A stretch of 64,000 nucleotides of DNA, taken from NCBI RefSeq assembly GCF_014204625.1, contig NZ_JACHLU010000001.1:1-64000 (forward strand), written 5' to 3'. The notes under the pieces were generated by a model. That model saw only the letters and a list, made by a program, of their open reading frames with translations. It was not told the origin of the DNA and did not search any database. The DNA comes from Gillisella vitis (GTDB lineage: Bacteria; Pseudomonadota; Alphaproteobacteria; Rhizobiales; Rhizobiaceae). Both the position numbers and the translations under genes were made by a program. The first letter of the stretch is position 1; each line of letters starts with the position of its first letter. Of the stretch, positions 63,494 to 64,000 are shown one piece after another.

Positions 63494-64000
63494 ATGAGCT
63501 GCAACATGCGAGGTGCGGCGCTCAAAGTTGAAAATCTTCGCTATTCCTTACCCGACCGTGAACCCTTGATCAGCAAGATCAGTTTTTCGATAGAGCCAGG
63601 TGATCGCCTTGCCATTATCGGACCGAATGGTTCAGGGAAAACAACTTTGCTTCGCTGTCTTTACCGCGCCGTCAAACCCTGCGAGGGCAGGGTGCTGCTG
63701 GACGGACAGGATTTCAACACTCTTGCTCCACGCGACATTGCGCAGCGCATTGCAGTTGTCGTGCAGGAAGCCCCGGCAGCCTTTCCCTTCACGGTTGAAG
63801 ACATTGTCATGATGGGCCGGATTCCCTGGCGCAAAGGCTTGATAACAAACCATTCAAAAGAGCGAGCCAAGGCGCTCCACGCCATGGAACATCTCAACCT
63901 CGGCGGCATGGAAAAGCGATCCTTTGCCACGCTTTCTGGCGGCGAAAAGCAGCGTGTTCTGGTGGCACGCGCGCTTGCCCAGGAGCCACAGCTGCTGATT
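63494..64000 (+). CDS. Iron-chelate/cobalamin ABC transporter ATP-binding protein (BtuD/FecE-like), cut by window edge
   Basis: 169 codons visible, open to the edge. Walker A GPNGSGKTT lies near residue 43, Q-loop region VVVQEAPAAFPFTVEDIVMMGR, and signature LSGGEKQRVLVARALAQEP. The MMGRxPW pattern is typical of the FecE/BtuD/HmuV class. Position downstream of a cobalamin riboswitch favours corrinoid, or corrinoid-dependent metal, uptake. The permease and binding protein are probably beyond the window. GGGGG ahead of the ATG at 63494 is a plausible ribosome-binding site. Confidence 0.87.
   Translation, partial: MSCNMRGAALKVENLRYSLPDREPLISKISFSIEPGDRLAIIGPNGSGKTTLLRCLYRAVKPCEGRVLLDGQDFNTLAPRDIAQRIAVVVQEAPAAFPFTVEDIVMMGRIPWRKGLITNHSKERAKALHAMEHLNLGGMEKRSFATLSGGEKQRVLVARALAQEPQLLI

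Noticed and set aside
1..64000. CRISPR arrays, tRNA, rRNA or prophage structural genes
   Set aside because: No regular spacer-repeat pattern, tRNA-like cloverleaf, rRNA segment or phage structural gene was recognised on either strand; the repeats present are dispersed palindromes.

Overview
The window looks like a chromosomal or chromid segment of an alphaproteobacterium of the Brucellaceae (Ochrobactrum/Brucella anthropi-like). The basis is the protein styles (ROK, SorC and LacI regulators, many carbohydrate ABC transporters, RHE_PE00001-type protein), the GGGAGGA ribosome-binding sites, and short palindromic repeats of about 102-106 bp that match Brucella Bru-RS elements in size and architecture. 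The genus is an inference; no rRNA or tRNA gene is present to confirm it.

Layout. 1-4.8 kb: edge of an IS481-type element, then an alpha/beta hydrolase, an XapX protein, an isochorismatase-type hydrolase and an AraC regulator, followed by a decayed IS5-type element that carries a nested miniature repeat. 4.9-12.7 kb: ROK repressor divergent from a CUT1 sugar ABC transporter plus GH42 beta-galactosidase. 12.7-19 kb: LacI regulator divergent from a ribose/inositol-type (CUT2) transporter and a Gfo/Idh/MocA dehydrogenase. 19.2-32.9 kb: a large, probably polyol-related catabolic locus holding a GpsA-like dehydrogenase, a RhaD-like aldolase/dehydrogenase fusion, a complete CUT1 transporter, an SDR, a HAD phosphatase, a glycerol-1-phosphate dehydrogenase, a SorC regulator and an FGGY kinase. 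32.9-36.5 kb: TetR, SDR and old-yellow-enzyme genes (electrophile response type) plus another SDR. 36.8-41.8 kb: DabA/DabB inorganic-carbon transporter with a divergent LysR. 42.3-49.3 kb: sugar-acid-type dehydratase, RraA-type aldolase, an SsuABC/NMT1-like transporter, GntR and a hydratase. 49.4-52.8 kb: LysR divergent from an MhqO/MhqD/pirin-like quinone or catechol detoxification set. 52.9-56.6 kb: a third CUT2-type or related sugar transporter without a local regulator. 56.7-62.8 kb: RHE_PE00001-type protein, bile-acid/sodium-symporter-family carrier, M20 amidohydrolase, GT39 glycosyltransferase. 63.1-64 kb: cobalamin riboswitch preceding an ABC ATPase cut by the window edge.

The window is therefore mostly accessory catabolism. 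It has five ABC import systems with recognisable local or orphan operators, each paired with enzymes that would process the imported compound. The most promising uncharacterised system is the 19.2-32.9 kb locus. Its enzyme set (kinase, polyol-phosphate dehydrogenase, aldolase fused to aldehyde dehydrogenase, glycerol-1-phosphate dehydrogenase, phosphatase) does not match the rhamnose or erythritol pathways known from relatives. Secondary points of interest are the Dab system in an apparent heterotroph, nested miniature elements, and repeat copies that supply the stop codons of three genes. All start-site changes, operators and terminators were found by eye.
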